64,000 nt of DNA from Proteles cristata cristata (GCA_017311185.1 JAESUZ010000990.1:868001-932000), one strand, 5' to 3'; counted from the stretch's first letter, positions 33,915 to 46,337 are shown. Notes: a model not told the origin generated them from the sequence alone. Made by a program: numbers and translations.

Positions 33915-35216
33915 TTTTTTAGAAACTTCCAAAGGATCAACCAAAAACCACTGAGCCTAACAAGCAATACAAAGTGAGCAATTAAAATTTGAAATTAAAA
34001 AAAAGTAACACTATTTGCACTTTTGCCAAAAAATGAAATACTCAGGTATCAATTTAAAAAAATGTGTACAAGATCTATACAAGAGTTTTTGGGGAAATTG
34101 CCACACTATTACAAAAAATTTTTTAAAAGATGTAAGATGAAAACATTTTCCATATTCATGAACAAAAAGACTGAATATTTTAAAGATGTCAGAGTTTTTT
34201 CAACTTGATCTATACATTTGATGCAATTCCAATCAAATCCCCAGCAAGTTATTAATGGATACTGATAAACTGATTTTAAAGTTGTATGGAAGGCAAAACA
34301 CCCAGAAGAGCCAATACAACATTAAAGAAAAAACAAGGTTGGAGGACTGACAATACCAAACTTCTAAACTTATCAAAAAGCTACAATAATAAAAACAATG
34401 TGATATTGGTGTAAGAATAGACAAAGACATCAATAGTACAGAAAAGAGAGTCCAGAAATTGATCAACATAAGTGTAGTCAGGTGACCTTTGACAAGTTAG
34501 CAAAATTAATTCAATAGATAAACAGTCTTTTCAACAAATGGTGCTAAGACAACTGGATGTCCACATTACAAAAACAAAATCAAAAACAAAAACAAAAAAC
34601 CCCAAACAGCCTAAACACTGACTTATACGTTTTTAAGAAAGAAAAATAATTTGGAATTAACCACAGATTGAAATATAAAAACTATGAAATTTTTTAAAAT
34701 AATAGGAAAACATCTACAAGATTTAAGATATGGAAATGCCATTTTAGATATAATACCACAAGTTCAATCCATACAATAATAAGTTGGACATAATTTAAAT
34801 TAAAAACTTCTGCTCTCTGAAAGACAGTGATAATATAATAAAAAGGCAATTCACAGACTGCAAGAAAATATTTGACAAAAACCATATCTGATGCATACAA
34901 AAATACATCAACAATTCTTCAAAGTCAACAATAAGAAACCAATCAATTAAAAATGGTCAAAAGATTTGAACAGACACTTCACCAAAGAAAACATACAAAT
35001 GAGCATATGAAATAATTTTTGATATCGTGTGTCATTAGAAAATTACAATGTAAAACAATAATTTTTTACATAAAGTGTGCTTTATTTTTTCCACAGATAT
35101 TCTGTTAAATAAAACATCATTTATGTATTGCCGGGACATGGCTAACGGGTCTTCTTTACAGAATCAAATTTCTTGTGGTTGTTCCATATGCAAGCATTTA
35201 ACTGTATCATAATTTA

Positions 35217-35430
35217 ATTTTTTAAAGTGTATTTATTTATTTTGAAAGAGACAGAGACAGTGTGAGTGGAGGAAGTTCAGAGAGAAGGAAAGAGTGAGAG
35301 AGAATCCAAGCAGGTGCCTCAATGTAAGTGCAGAGCCCTACATGTGTCTTAAACTCATGAAACCATGAGATCATAACATGAGCCAAACCTGAGAGTTGGT
35401 CACTTACCCAGCTGAGCCACCCAGATGTCC
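35217..35430 (-). mobile_element. SINE, older type, inside the old L1
   Basis: (TTTA)n lies at the left, then a GA-rich part, caagcaggtgcctcaatgtaag, and the head gctgagccacccagatgtcc. The flanks share atttaattttt and atttaatttta. Confidence 0.9.
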
Positions 35431-35480
35431 TTATTGTATTTAATTTTACTTAGGAGAAAGATTAAAATTGAAACCATTGA

Positions 35481-35769
35481 CCCTCAAGGTCCATCCATGT
35501 TGCTACACATGGCCAGATTTCATTGTTTCTCATTGCCATGTATAGGAGGATTAGGAGGAACTTGACGGAGGAACAAGGGGGAGAAGAAGGGGGAAATGGT
35601 GGGGGAAAGGGAGAGAGGCAAACCATGAGAGACTCTTGAATGCTGACAAAAACTGAGGACTGATGGATGTGGGGGGAGGGGGGATGGGCATGGAGGAGGA
35701 CACTTGTGGGGATGAGCATTGAGTGTTATGTGGAAACTAATTTGACAATAAACTATTTGTAAAAAAAAA
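35481..35769 (+). mobile_element. Young L1 insertion with 5' inversion
   Basis: A perfect 17-bp duplication, aaaattgaaaccattga, lies at 35464-35480 and 35770-35786. The right part (about 35540-35769) is sense 3' UTR ending in an A run. The left ~60 bp (accatgttgctacacatgg to attgccatgtata) is ORF2-end sequence in the opposite orientation, comparable to 27805-27870. That is the hallmark of twin priming. Confidence 0.93.
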
Positions 35770-36744
35770 AAAATTGAAACCATTGAAAATACAAAATACA
35801 GATGAAGATGTGGAACAACAGGATCCTTACAAAATGGAGTGGTAGAAATGCCGAATGGTACAACAGCTTGAAATAAATTGGCAAATTCTTATAAAGTAAA
35901 ATTGTCTTCTCATATGATCTAGCCATCATACTTCTAGGTATTTACCCAAATGAGTTGAAAATGTATGCTCACACAAAAACCTGTACTCAAATATTTAGGG
36001 GAGCTTTATTAATAATCACCAAACATTTTAAGTAACCAAGAACCCCTTTACTATGCAAATGGATAAATTGTGATGCATCCTTATAAGTGAATATTATTCA
36101 ATACCAAGAAGAAGTGAGCTATCAAGCTATTACCAGACAGAGGAACTTTTAACCAAAAAACTATTTTGTATAATTCCAACTACACGATACTCTGGAAAAG
36201 ACAGAACTATAGAGGTAGTATGATATCTTTGACTGTCAGGAATTTGAGAGAAAGAAGGAAGGATGAACATGTGGAGCACAGGGGAATTTTAAAGCAGCAA
36301 AACTATTCTGTATGACAGTGTGATGGTGGATATTTCATATTATGCACTTGTCAAAAACAATAGAGCTTTACAACACAAAGAGTAAACTCTAATATACACA
36401 AAGAGCTCTCATGTAAACAATGGAACATATTCCCTATGTTGTCTTTCATTTCCATGACTTATTTGTTGGATAATGGGAAATTTGTACCTCTTAATCCTCT
36501 TCACCTATTTGCCCATACTCCAACTGCTCGTCCCTCTTGCAACCACTAGTGTCTCCTCTGTAGTTATGACACTATTTCAGTTTTCTGTTTGTTTTGTTTT
36601 TTGGATTCTACATATAAATGGAAACATATGGCACTTATCTTCCTCTGTTTGACTTAATTGATTTAGCATAATAACCTCTAAGCTCATCCATGTTGTCATG
36701 AATGACGAGATTTCGTTCTTTTCTATGGGTGAATAATATTCCTA

Positions 36745-36752
36745 TACACACA

Positions 36753-36793
<41 letters not shown>

Positions 36794-36925
36794 ACACACA
36801 TACACACATATATATACACATACATATATAATGAAATGTATGTATTAAATATAATGAAATATATATGTATACCTATGTATATATCTATGTATATGTATAA
36901 TGTATATGTATGTGTATTGTATGTA
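36745..36925. repeat. Compound (AC)n / (TATG)n microsatellite in L1
   Basis: Perfect AC units (36757-36788) pass into acacat and then tatgtata-type repeats. It replaces the expected L1 sequence after attcctatac, so it grew from the L1 'tatatat' site. Confidence 0.95.
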
Positions 36926-37024
36926 TATACCTTCCTTATCCATTCATCTATAAATGGAGACTTTGCTTCCATATCTTGGCTATTATAAATGATGCTGCAA
37001 TAAATATAGGAGCCTATAAAACTT

Positions 37025-37212
37025 TTTAATTTAAGTTTATTTATTTTAAGAGGGAGACAAAGAGAGAGAGAGAGAGAGAGAGAGAATTCCAGGAAGGCTC
37101 CACACTATCAGCACAGAGCCCAATGTGGAGGTGAATCTCATGAACCATGAGATCATGACCTGAGCCGAAATCAAGGGTCCCACACTTAAAAGACTGAGCC
37201 ATCCAGGTGCCA
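37025..37212 (-). mobile_element. SINE inside the old L1
   Basis: A diverged duplication from the L1 flanks it: taggagcctataaaactt at 37007-37024 and aggggtgcgtacaactt at 37214-37230. (GA)n lies at 37060-37084. Confidence 0.9.
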
Positions 37213-38749
37213 CAGGGGTGCGTACAACTTGCTGAATTAGTGTTTTTGTTTTTTTTATTTATTTATGTATTTATTTATTTTATTTTTGGCTAAAGACACA
37301 GTAGTGGGATCCCTGGATCATATGGCATTTCTATTTTTAATTGTTACAGGAAACTTCATACTGTTTTTTACAGTGGCTGCAACAATTTGCATTCCCAGTA
37401 ACATAGCATAAGGATTTCCTTTTCTCCACATCTTCACCAATACTTGTTATTTCCAGTCTTTTTGGCACTAACCATTCTGATTGGTGTGAGGTGATTTTTC
37501 AGCATACCTTTGATTCGCATTTTTCTGATGATTCCTGATGTTGATTTTTTTATGTGCCTGTTGGCCATCTGTATATATCCTTTGGAAAAATGTCCATTTA
37601 AGTTTTCTGCCCATTTTTAATTGGATTATATGGATTTTTGATGTTGAGTTGTAGGAGTTCTTTATATAGTTTAGAAATTAATCCCTTATCATATATATCA
37701 TTTGCAAGTATCTTCTTCCATTCAGTAGGTTGTCTTTCATTTTGTTGATGGTGTTCTTCATTGTGCAAAAGATTTTTACAGTGATGTAGTCTCAATAGTT
37801 TATTTTTGCTTTTGTTTCCCTTGCTTGAGGAAACATATCAATAAAAAAATATTACTAAGGTCAATGTCCAAGTTACTACTGTATACATTTTCTTTCATAA
37901 GGTTTATGACTTCAAGTTTTACATTTAGGTACTTTAATATATTTTGAATTTACTTTTGTCTGTGGTGTAAGAAAATGGTCTAGTTTCATTCTTTTACATG
38001 TAGCTGTGCAGTTTTCCCAACACCATTTATTGGAGAGACTGTCCTTTTTGCATTGTATATTCTTACCTCCTTTGTCATAGATCAATTGACAATATAAGTG
38101 TGGGCTTATTTCTGGGCTTGATATTCTGTTTCATTGATCTATGTGTTTTTGTGCCAGTACTATACTGTTTGGATTACTACTAGTAGTGTGCTTTGTAGTA
38201 CAGGTTGAAATCTGCGATTGTGATACCTCTAGTTTTGTTCTTATTTCTAAAAATTGCTTTTGCTAGGGTATTTTTGTGGTTTTGTAAAAGCTTAGGATTA
38301 TTTGATCTAGTTCTGTTACAAATATTATTGGTATTTTGATAGGGATGGCATTGAATTTGTACATTACCTTGGGTAGTATGGATATTTAAACAATATTAAT
38401 TCTCAATATTTTATTCTTTTTGATGAAATTGTGAATGGGATTATTTTCTTACTCTTATTTGTGTTACCTTATTATTAATGCATAGAAACATAACAGGTTT
38501 CTGTATGTTAATTTTGCATTCTGTAAATTTACTGAATTTATTTGTTGAAAGGTTTTTTGGTGGAGTCTCTAAGTTTTCTCTATAGAAGATTACTTCATCT
38601 GCAAATAGTGACAGTTTTATTTCTCTGTCAAATTAATTTGAGTACATTTTATTACTTTTTCTTGCCTGATTGCTATGGCTTTCTTCCAGTATTATGTTGA
38701 ATAAAAGTGGAGAAAGTAGTCATCCTTGTCATTTCATATTTCTTTAAAA

Positions 38750-38940
38750 AATTTTAATGTTTATTTATTTTTGACAGAGAGAGAGAAAGCATGAACACAG
38801 GAGGGGCAGAGAGAGGGAGACACAGCTGGAAGCGGGCTTCAGGCTGCACATTGTCAGCCCAGAGCCTGACGCCGACTCGAACTCATGAACTATGAGATCA
38901 TGACCTGAGCCGAAGTCAGAGACTTAAATGATCGAGCCAC
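38750..38940 (-). mobile_element. SINE inside the old L1
   Basis: ttttaatgtttatttatttttg, a GA-rich part, gcacattgtcagcccagagc and cgatcgagccac are present. The outermost head bases are lost. L1 sequence resumes after 38950. Confidence 0.88.
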
Positions 38941-39190
38941 GCAATCATAGAAATAATGATATTTCTATCATTAACTTTTGATATTTTTGTTGCAGTTGAA
39001 AATACTTTGAATGACTTGTTCTTTTAATTTATTAAACCAGATTTAAAGTTATGGCCTAAGGTATTTGATTTAAGCATATGATCTATCCTGAAGAATGTTC
39101 CATGTCCACTTAAAAAGAATGTGTAGTCTATAGATGGATTATTTTATGTGTCAGTTTAATACTGTTGATTGCCAACATTGTTAAAGTCTC

Positions 39191-39294
39191 CACAGTTAGC
39201 ACAGAGCCTGACTCAGAGCTTGAAAACATGAACATCAAGATCATGACCTAAGCTGAAGTTGGACACCTAACAGACTGAGCTCCCTAAGGTGCCC
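39191..39294 (-). mobile_element. SINE head only
   Basis: Only the tRNA-like head and the start of the body remain (gttagcacagagcctgactc, gatcatgacctaagctgaag, ctccctaaggtgccc). It marks the last point to which the old L1 can be followed. Confidence 0.82.
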
Positions 39295-40665
39295 TCCCTT
39301 TTTCTCCTATTTTGAATATCTCATAATGTTTTCTGAAAGTTCAACATTTTAGCACTTCTGGATTTTGGTTTATTCTCCTGAAGTTTGTTGGTTATTGTAC
39401 CACATTTTTTTAGAACCTCCAAAATTTTGTACACCTGTGGGGAATGGCCACTATAGTTGTCTTTGCTCAGCTTTTATTTTTTTAAATTTTAATTCTTGCT
39501 TTTATTTTTAAGACTGGTTTACTAGCACCACTGTCCTTAGGCAGCTCGGGGGGCAGTCAATGATCAGACTGATGTTGTATTCACCTACCTCTAGCCAATA
39601 TGCACATAAATGTTTACAAGCTGGAAAAAAATTTAACAGTTCTCTTGCTTTCAGGTCTGTCTCTGCTTTTATTTTCTGTTGAGCTATGTTTTTTGTCTTC
39701 TGTGCACATATGGGAATCCTTGGGGACAGTCAAAGGTGTGTGGCTGTTTTTGACCCTTTCTTTGCTATTGCTTATGCCTACATCCCAGGCCATAATAAAG
39801 TTTTCTCAAATATGAATGTAACCTTGAGCTGATACAACAATTGACCCTTCTCACACACCCATATATGAGATTGTTTCTGTCATCAGTTTTGTTTCAGGGT
39901 GTAGACATTGCCCACATCTCCACATCAAGTGAATCTCCTTTGACTGTGGCCAAGAAGCAACTGGTTTGTCTGGTCTTGCCCTGGCAGAATCTCTGCATTT
40001 GTTTCACTCTGGGATAGGAGTTGGGGGATAGAAGAATCACTGGGGTGGATCCCCATAGATTCTTATTGTTTTAACTAGATTCCGGTATTCATTCAAATAT
40101 GTAATATTAAAAATATTATATTTCTATATAAATATATTGTCAATTTTCAGAGAACTAAAATAGCTGTTTTTGTCATTTTTAGCCTGCTTCATAGCTGCTT
40201 TTAGGGGGAAGAATCTAAAAATGTCATGGCCATAGAAATAGCTCACATGACACCTAAAATTGTTTTTAAACTTTGTACAAAGAGATTATTTGGTGTTGTG
40301 TATGTTATGATTTTATATGAGTTTCAATTGTGCAACTTAGTATGATTTTTTGAAGATTTACATAAATGGGGAGAAACAATAGCTCTTGTTTGTAGTTTTT
40401 GATAACACATTGGCTAACTGAAGATTATAGGGTACTAGAAGTAGGAAAGAAAAAAATGCAGAATAAATAAGTATAAACAAAAAGAAACTAACAACCAACT
40501 AAAATGAATTTTTTTGTGTTGGAACACGGTGGGAGATGCCAAGTTTATTAGAAAGATAAAATGTGAAAATATTATCTCTTAGTATTTTAAAACATGAGCC
40601 CATTTCTACCTTAGGGGAGTGCATTGATGTTTCATACCAATGTAGCCATTATTACATGTGATAAA
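39295..40665. other. Unassigned sequence
   Basis: About 1.4 kb with no recognised family. Part of 39300-39480 may be very old L1 or LTR. A 71-codon leucine-rich frame at 39600-39815 has no recognisable product. Confidence 0.4.
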
Positions 40666-40669
40666 TAGA

Positions 40670-41190
40670 AGTCTAAAATGGTCGCCAAGTTTTATGCTTC
40701 TTTACTATTATGTCATATGGCAAAAGTGAAGGAGTCTTTCAGCTATGCTATTACAGACATAATCACTTGACTTGAAGTTAATCGAAAAGTAAATTGCTCT
40801 AGCTTGTCCTAATATAATCCAATCAGCCCTTAAAAAGCAGGTCTTGAGGTAGGGGTCAGAGACATGGAAACAAGAGACACTGTATCCCTTTGGCCTTGAA
40901 AAAGCAAAAATACTATGACATGTGGCAGATAATAATGAGAAGTCTCTAAGAGCTACAAGATTCAGTCCTACATTCATGAAGAACTAAAATCTGTCAAGTC
41001 ATTGAGCTTGGAAAAAGACTGTAAAAATTAGATTGCTGCTGGGGCTGACATCTTTTTTCCAATCTGTGAGAACATGAGCAGAGTACCCAGCTAAATTATG
41101 CCTGGACTTCTGACCTCCAGATATTGCAAGATAATAAAGGAGTGCTCTTCACAGTAACCAAGCTGGTGACAATTGTTCATGCAGCAATAA
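40670..41190 (+). repeat. MLT1-type MaLR LTR
   Basis: LTR phrases in order: atatggcaaaagtgaagg, taatccaatcagcccttaaaa, ggtcagagacatggaaac, agattcagtcctacattcatg, tgagcttggaaaaagactg, ctggacttctgacctccag, aagataataaa. A diverged MaLR LTR with no internal genes attached. Confidence 0.7.
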
Positions 41191-42165
41191 AAAACAGTGA
41201 AGATTATCAAGGTAACATTTTAGTTGATATCTCCTGTTATCATGACCATTTGTGGTTTCACCCTTTTTGAAGGTGAAAACCTCCTGAATTTCCTTTCATG
41301 TACCACTTCTTTTCTACCATTAGTCCATGTAATTCTGTTGGATCTAATTAACCCTCCTCTAATACAGGGTTGCATTACAAGTTGAACAAATGAGAGTACC
41401 ATTTAATTTATCCTGTAACTAGAAAGGTGTTTTTTCCTGCCAGAGTTTATAAACTGATAATATTAAAGCCTGAAGATGTTGGTGACCGTGTTTGACACTA
41501 TAAAGACAAATTGCACATTGAAGTGAGGCAACACAGAGGTAAAACTGAGATTAGATAGATTTGAGAAAGCCCCCATTCTGCCTGTTCCTGAACAGAAATA
41601 TAACACTAAAAATGTAAGTTACATTAGACAATCAAAAATATTTATTTTCCCTTAGACCATTCTGAGTTCTTTTCTATTTCTTGCAGCTGCAAGAAGCTTG
41701 ACTAATAAAGAAATAATGAACCACAAGAGGAATTGAAAATGAGAAAAAAATGTAGTCTGAGAATAAATTCACTGGGCATGATTAATACATGGTGTACATG
41801 TCCCTAGTTTTCTTAATACTCTTTCAGCGAATACTGCTAATCAATCTCTTTACTTTGGTTCTTGGCATAATTTTAGATCCTCATTACAATTCTCCAGATT
41901 TAGCCTAAAATTTAGGACCTGTTCCATCCCTAATATTGAATAATGGCAATATTCATGAATAAATGAAGATCAGCTACTATTATTTGCATGCTTCCTATTT
42001 TCTGAGTATTTTTGTTTATGTAAAATAACATTTTTTGATAATAAGATGAGAATATCAGAATAATATTTGGAATTGTGTTGGTTACTAATAGTGTCAGAGT
42101 AATTTGTAAGACTTTACCCCTGGTTAAAATAATTTCTCATATAAAAATTTAAAAAGTAATTTCTT
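41191..42165. other. Unassigned sequence
   Basis: No gene or recognisable repeat is seen. Confidence 0.4.
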
Positions 42166-42182
42166 AAAAAAGTAATTTCTCA

Positions 42183-42394
42183 GGGTGCCTGGGTGGCTCA
42201 GTTGGTTAAGCGACCAACTTCAGCTCAGGTCATGATCTCATGGTTCATGGGTTCGAGCCCCACATTGGGCTCTGTGCTGACAGCTAGCTCAGAGCCTGGA
42301 GCCTGTTTCAGATTCTGTATCTCCCTTTGTCTCTGACCCTCCCCTGCTCACGCTGTCTCTCTCTCTCTCAGAAATAAATAAAACATTAAAAAAA
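42183..42394 (+). mobile_element. SINE, intermediate subfamily
   Basis: The duplication is aaaaaagtaatttctca at 42166-42182 and the matching aaaaacgtaatttctca at 42391-42407. The body reads gctgacagctagctcagagc and the tail ctctctctctcagaaataaa, both intermediate between older and young copies. Confidence 0.95.
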
Positions 42395-42407
42395 ACGTAA
42401 TTTCTCA

Positions 42408-43306
42408 TAGTTCTATGACAATCATGTGCATACTACTGAATATAATATTAGACAATTATTGAAATATCTGACAGTGCCAAAATAGAAGCAATGTGTATGC
42501 TGTCAATGAAACTACTCAGTCAATAAAACTCATAAGATCATAGTAAATCATAATAGTTTTCATCATTCAAAAGAATACGCCCTTAGCTTTTCAGGTGTCA
42601 AGGTCCATAATCTAAGAAATATATCCCAGTTTTGCTATGAAACAGAATTTTATGCAGGCAGCACATGACAAAAATCCCCCAATTCTTTTAACCTAGTCTT
42701 TACAAGAAAATGTGACCTATTGCTTAAAAATGTGAGATCATGTTTAGATAAAAATTAATAACTTTAAATTGCAGGTATATATTTAATTTCTATGGTCTAA
42801 TGAAGAACTCAGAAGAGATCATTTTGGAAAAAAATTAAAACTGAATGATTCTGCGGAGTTTCTCCCTAGTACTTTTCACTTAGTTTGCATTTAATATCAT
42901 TGCAAATTAGAATAATTTCCCTACAGTCATAGATATAAAATTGAAATTATTTGCATTATAAAATCACCTTTAAATATCTTAAAAGATGGTTCAAGGCAAA
43001 AGAAACCTATTAGCTCTATAAAGAATGATAAATGACACAGTGTGGATAGTGCAATCATGTAATTGAAAGGGTAGACTAAGCCTTTGTTTGGAGAACTGTT
43101 GAAGTGAGACCTTAAAAAGGAGAGAAAAATGAGACGACATTCTGGGAATTTATCTGCTTGAAGGAAAAACAAGGAAACTTTAGTAAAAATAGTTATGCTT
43201 GAATGCAACTTAAAAATGATTTTTAGATTTAAAATCTTAACAGCATATATAATGTGTACTATAGTATTTCAACTTGGTAAATTCTCTAATACATATTTGA
43301 AGGTAT
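42408..43306. other. Unassigned sequence
   Basis: No gene or recognisable repeat is seen. A 93-codon minus frame (42927-43208) has no recognisable domain. Confidence 0.4.
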
Positions 43307-43321
43307 AAAAGGATTTAAAGC

Positions 43322-43515
43322 ACCTGGGTGGCTCAGTTGGTTAAGCATCTGACTTCAGGTCAGGTCATGATCTCACCATTTGTGAGCTTGAGCCCCATGT
43401 CAGGCTCTGTGCTAACAACTAACTCAGAGCCTGGAGCCTGTTTCAGATTCTGTGTCTCCCTCTCTCTCTGACCTTCTTCTGCTCACGCTATCTCTCTCTC
43501 TCGCAGAAATTTAAA
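43322..43515 (+). mobile_element. SINE, intermediate subfamily
   Basis: The duplication is aaaaggatttaaagc at 43307-43321 and aaaaggagttaaagc at 43516-43530. The body reads ctaacaactaactcagagcc, a mutated gacagctagctcagagcc, with ctctctctcgcagaaat at the tail. Confidence 0.94.
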
Positions 43516-43562
43516 AAAAGGAGTTAAAGCAAAATGAACTTATTTGAAGTTGTGATTATTAA

Positions 43563-43750
43563 GTAATAACAGTAGCTAACACTTGTTTAGTACTCAAATA
43601 TTAACTCTTTTTACATTGCCTATCTTAATTTTTCTATTACACTAAGAGATAGATACTTACTACTATGTACACTTTAAAGACAGATGAGAAACTGAGGCCT
43701 GCTCAGATATTAAGTGGTAGTGTCAGAAAGCGATAATATTCAATCCCCTT
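43563..43750 (-). repeat. MIR SINE relic
   Basis: Antisense MIR order: tagctaacacttgtttagtac, attgcctatcttaatttttc, agacagatgagaaactgagg, gatattaagtggtagtgtcag. Confidence 0.8.
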
Positions 43751-43769
43751 CACGGTCCTTCTCATTGCA

Positions 43770-44196
43770 CTAAGAATCAAATTGACATGAGACAGATCAA
43801 CAGGAGAAATGCTGCATCCACAGAGACATGGAAATTCCAAAGACTCATTTTACCTGAGTAAATGAAGTCAGGTAAAATGAAGCATATGTGTTATCCTGAA
43901 CTAAGGAGAAGGGATAGAGATCTGGGACCTCATAGGAAAGACATGAACTTCACATAGCAAGAAGAGCAAATGTTAGGTAGGTAGATGTTTGTGCTGCCGT
44001 ACTTGTATCATTCAGATAAAATTTATCTCTGACAATAATCATTATTCTAGGAAAGATCCCCAGTTTAGATTCCTCTGTGTAGTTAAGGAGGAGCAAAAAG
44101 TTTCCATTGAGTCTAAAGGGTCTTGTACTCCTGAAGCTCAACATAATCTTTATGCCAAGTAGCTCAGTCGCCTGTGCTGGGCCCCAACAGTATTTA
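43770..44196. repeat. Possible LTR-like relic with a hairpin
   Basis: Phrases such as attgacatgagacagatcaac, aggagaaatgctgcatcc and gggacctcataggaaag recall decayed class I LTRs. I cannot name a family or define ends. It contains a 13-bp perfect inverted repeat at 43845-43880. Confidence 0.3.
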
Positions 44197-44209
44197 AGTT
44201 ATGGAATAA

Positions 44210-44408
44210 TCTATTTACTTTATTTTATTTTTTTAGAGAGAGAGTGAGAGTGGGGGAGAGGGACAAAGGGAGAGACAGAGAGAATCTTAAGCAGACTCCA
44301 TATTCAGTATAGAGCCAAATGCAAAGCTTGAGCCTAAGACCCTGGGATCATGACCTGAGCCAAAATCAAGAGTCAGACACTCAACTGACTGAGCCACTTA
44401 GGTGTTCC
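44210..44408 (-). mobile_element. SINE, older type
   Basis: A perfect 13-bp duplication, agttatggaataa, lies at 44197-44209 and 44409-44421. The body is of the ccatattcagtatagagcc subtype. The head is gactgagccacttaggtg. Confidence 0.93.
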
Positions 44409-44699
44409 AGTTATGGAATAAACTAAAGTCATAAATACTATGTGGTCACTAAAAATTCTATTATAAAATACTATTTAATATATGGAAAATATTTCTAGTA
44501 AGCCAATAAAATAATTACATTAAAAATAATAGTTATTTGTGACTTGGGGTATTAGAATGGTTAAGATTTCATTCTTCACTATTTTGTTTGTTTTCCAAAT
44601 TTTCTACAATTGACTTGCATTATCCTTTCTAACCAGAAAAACATTTTCTTATACCATTTTGTAAAAACATATTTTTTTTTGTTCTTTAGGCATACAAAT

Positions 44700-44935
44700 T
44701 AAAGCTTTGTGTCCATTACGTTCCAGCTACTGCTTTAAGTGTTTTGCTCTTCTATTATTTCTATGACCCACATGAACTTGATGAAGTCAATACGATTATT
44801 TTTATTATCACAATTTTATTGTTGACAAACGAAGGCACAGAAGATTAAATAACTTGTTTAGGATCACGGGTAAGAAGGGGTAAGCTAGGATTCAAACCAT
44901 GAATCCCTGTTGTTTCTCTGTCTGCCAGCATTAAC
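44700..44935 (-). repeat. MIR SINE relic
   Basis: Antisense MIR order: cattacgttccagctactgc, gatgaagtcaatacgattat, gacaaacgaaggcacagaag, taacttgtttaggatcacgg, gctaggattcaaaccatgaa. Confidence 0.8.
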
Positions 44936-46320
44936 ACACTGTCAATCTGGCTGTCCACTCTACTTTTCCAGACACTGCTTAACTCAGACCAAGGACATGT
45001 CTTTAAAATGTTTCACTGTTCAAGAGGCTGAGCACAATATGGCAGTTCCTGGTTTTCAAAAGAATGTGATGCAGTATACACTATGTGTACAAAGAAAATC
45101 TGCATAGAAATCAGAGTCATCATTACATTTTGTGCATTCCTGCTGATCTTTGTGGTCCCTTAGCATATCTCAGTGGCACTGCCAAGAGGAAGGGTAATAA
45201 CCTCAGCCTTTAAACACAATTATCCTTTCCATTACTTTGGGATTTCATTTAATATTCTCCACTGTTAGAATTATTGCAACAGCAAGAGGAAGCAGAATTC
45301 ACAGTTGCAGATATATGCTTATTTCTTGCTAGTTTCCTTTTTTTAATTTAAATTAAAGGACCATTCCTATCCTTGAGTAAAAATGTGGATCTTGGTTTGT
45401 ATGTTTAAATAGATTTTGAATTTGTAGTTTAGACCCTTTATTTCAGCTCTTAGCAGGTCATTCAGTCCACCTTCTAAGATGATTAAAAGAGCAAAGTTGC
45501 CAATAAATCATAAGCTTATGACTTTGCAAAGATGTGTAATGTTTTATTATTGTTTATAAGAGACAGTTGAATGTGAAGCTTTATTTTGGAGCAGTAAGTT
45601 AATTTATGAAATAGATGTCTCAATATTTTTAAAGAACAAATACTATTTTAATCAGATATTTACCCAAAATTGAATATCATTAAAATAATATTGATTTATT
45701 TAATTTATTGTGCTGGGATAAGCATAAATCAGGCTCTATGTTTGTCAAGGAAGTATAACAGTAATTTTTAAAAATGAAGACTTATTTTGATTAATATCTT
45801 AAAGAAAGTAAAAAATCAGTTATGAGCTTACAAGTTAAAAAATAAATAGATTAACTTTGAGCAAACCTTGTCTAAAATATATATTTATATGGATTTTTCT
45901 CTTACACAATTGAATCTCACCTATCTGTGAAGATAAAATACCTGAAAAGTATGCAAACCAAAAATTAAATTTTTGTAATTTAAGTTTAATAATTTTGTTA
46001 TAACTAGTAATTTCTTGAAGGTTAAAATTTGCCTGTCAGTTATCTCTATTTTCAAGAAGATGAATGAAAATTTTAATTAAATAGCTAATTCCAAAATGAC
46101 ATATTTTATTTTAGACCAACTAGCAATTTTCTTTAAAGTTTAAGATTAGTATCTTCAAATTATCAACCTTAATATCTGAATTATAAAAAATATAGCAAAT
46201 TAATGTTCCAAAGCTGACCTAAAAGTTAACTCTTTTTGGAACACACAGAATGTAGCTTTGGCAAGAATTAGATATATTTATTTCATAGTGAAATATTCTG
46301 TCAGCTTGGTGTTTCATCAT
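44936..46320. other. Unassigned AT-rich sequence
   Basis: No gene or recognisable repeat is seen over about 1.4 kb. Confidence 0.45.
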
Positions 46321-46337
46321 ACAAAATAATACATTCA

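Larger units (their letters stand above)
33915..36425 (+). mobile_element. Old L1, C-terminal ORF2 plus 3' UTR, inactive
   Basis: Sense L1 landmarks run in order: gcaattccaatcaaatccc (34219-34241), caaaaagctacaataataaa, caaatggtgctaagacaactg, caattcacagactgcaag, ggtcaaaagatttgaacag. Later come gatgtggaacaacagg (35808) and the 3' UTR (actattctgtatgacagtgtg, about 36301). Stops and frameshifts break ORF2 throughout. About 35070-35216 is not L1-like. A SINE (35217) and a young L1 (35481) interrupt it. Confidence 0.85.
36425..39190 (-). mobile_element. Old L1, 3' part of ORF2, inactive
   Basis: Antisense landmarks in order: ataatattcctatacac (36731), atgatgctgcaataaatat, gctgcaacaatttgcattcc, ctgattggtgtgaggtga, ttggccatctgtatatatcc, ccaacaccatttattggaga, tagatcaattgacaatataa, catctgcaaatagtgacag. 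The frame is destroyed by many stops. Three SINEs and a microsatellite lie within it. Confidence 0.9.

Noticed and set aside
36742..36972. 76-codon minus-strand frame rich in Cys, Val and Tyr
   Set aside because: It is a translation of the AC/TATG microsatellite.
37598..37795. Open L1 ORF2 piece
   Set aside because: A short surviving frame in an otherwise broken old L1; no active reverse transcriptase or endonuclease can be encoded.
43770..44196. Exon-like segment with moderate composition
   Set aside because: No open frame bounded by splice-like sites; wording fits decayed repeat sequence better.
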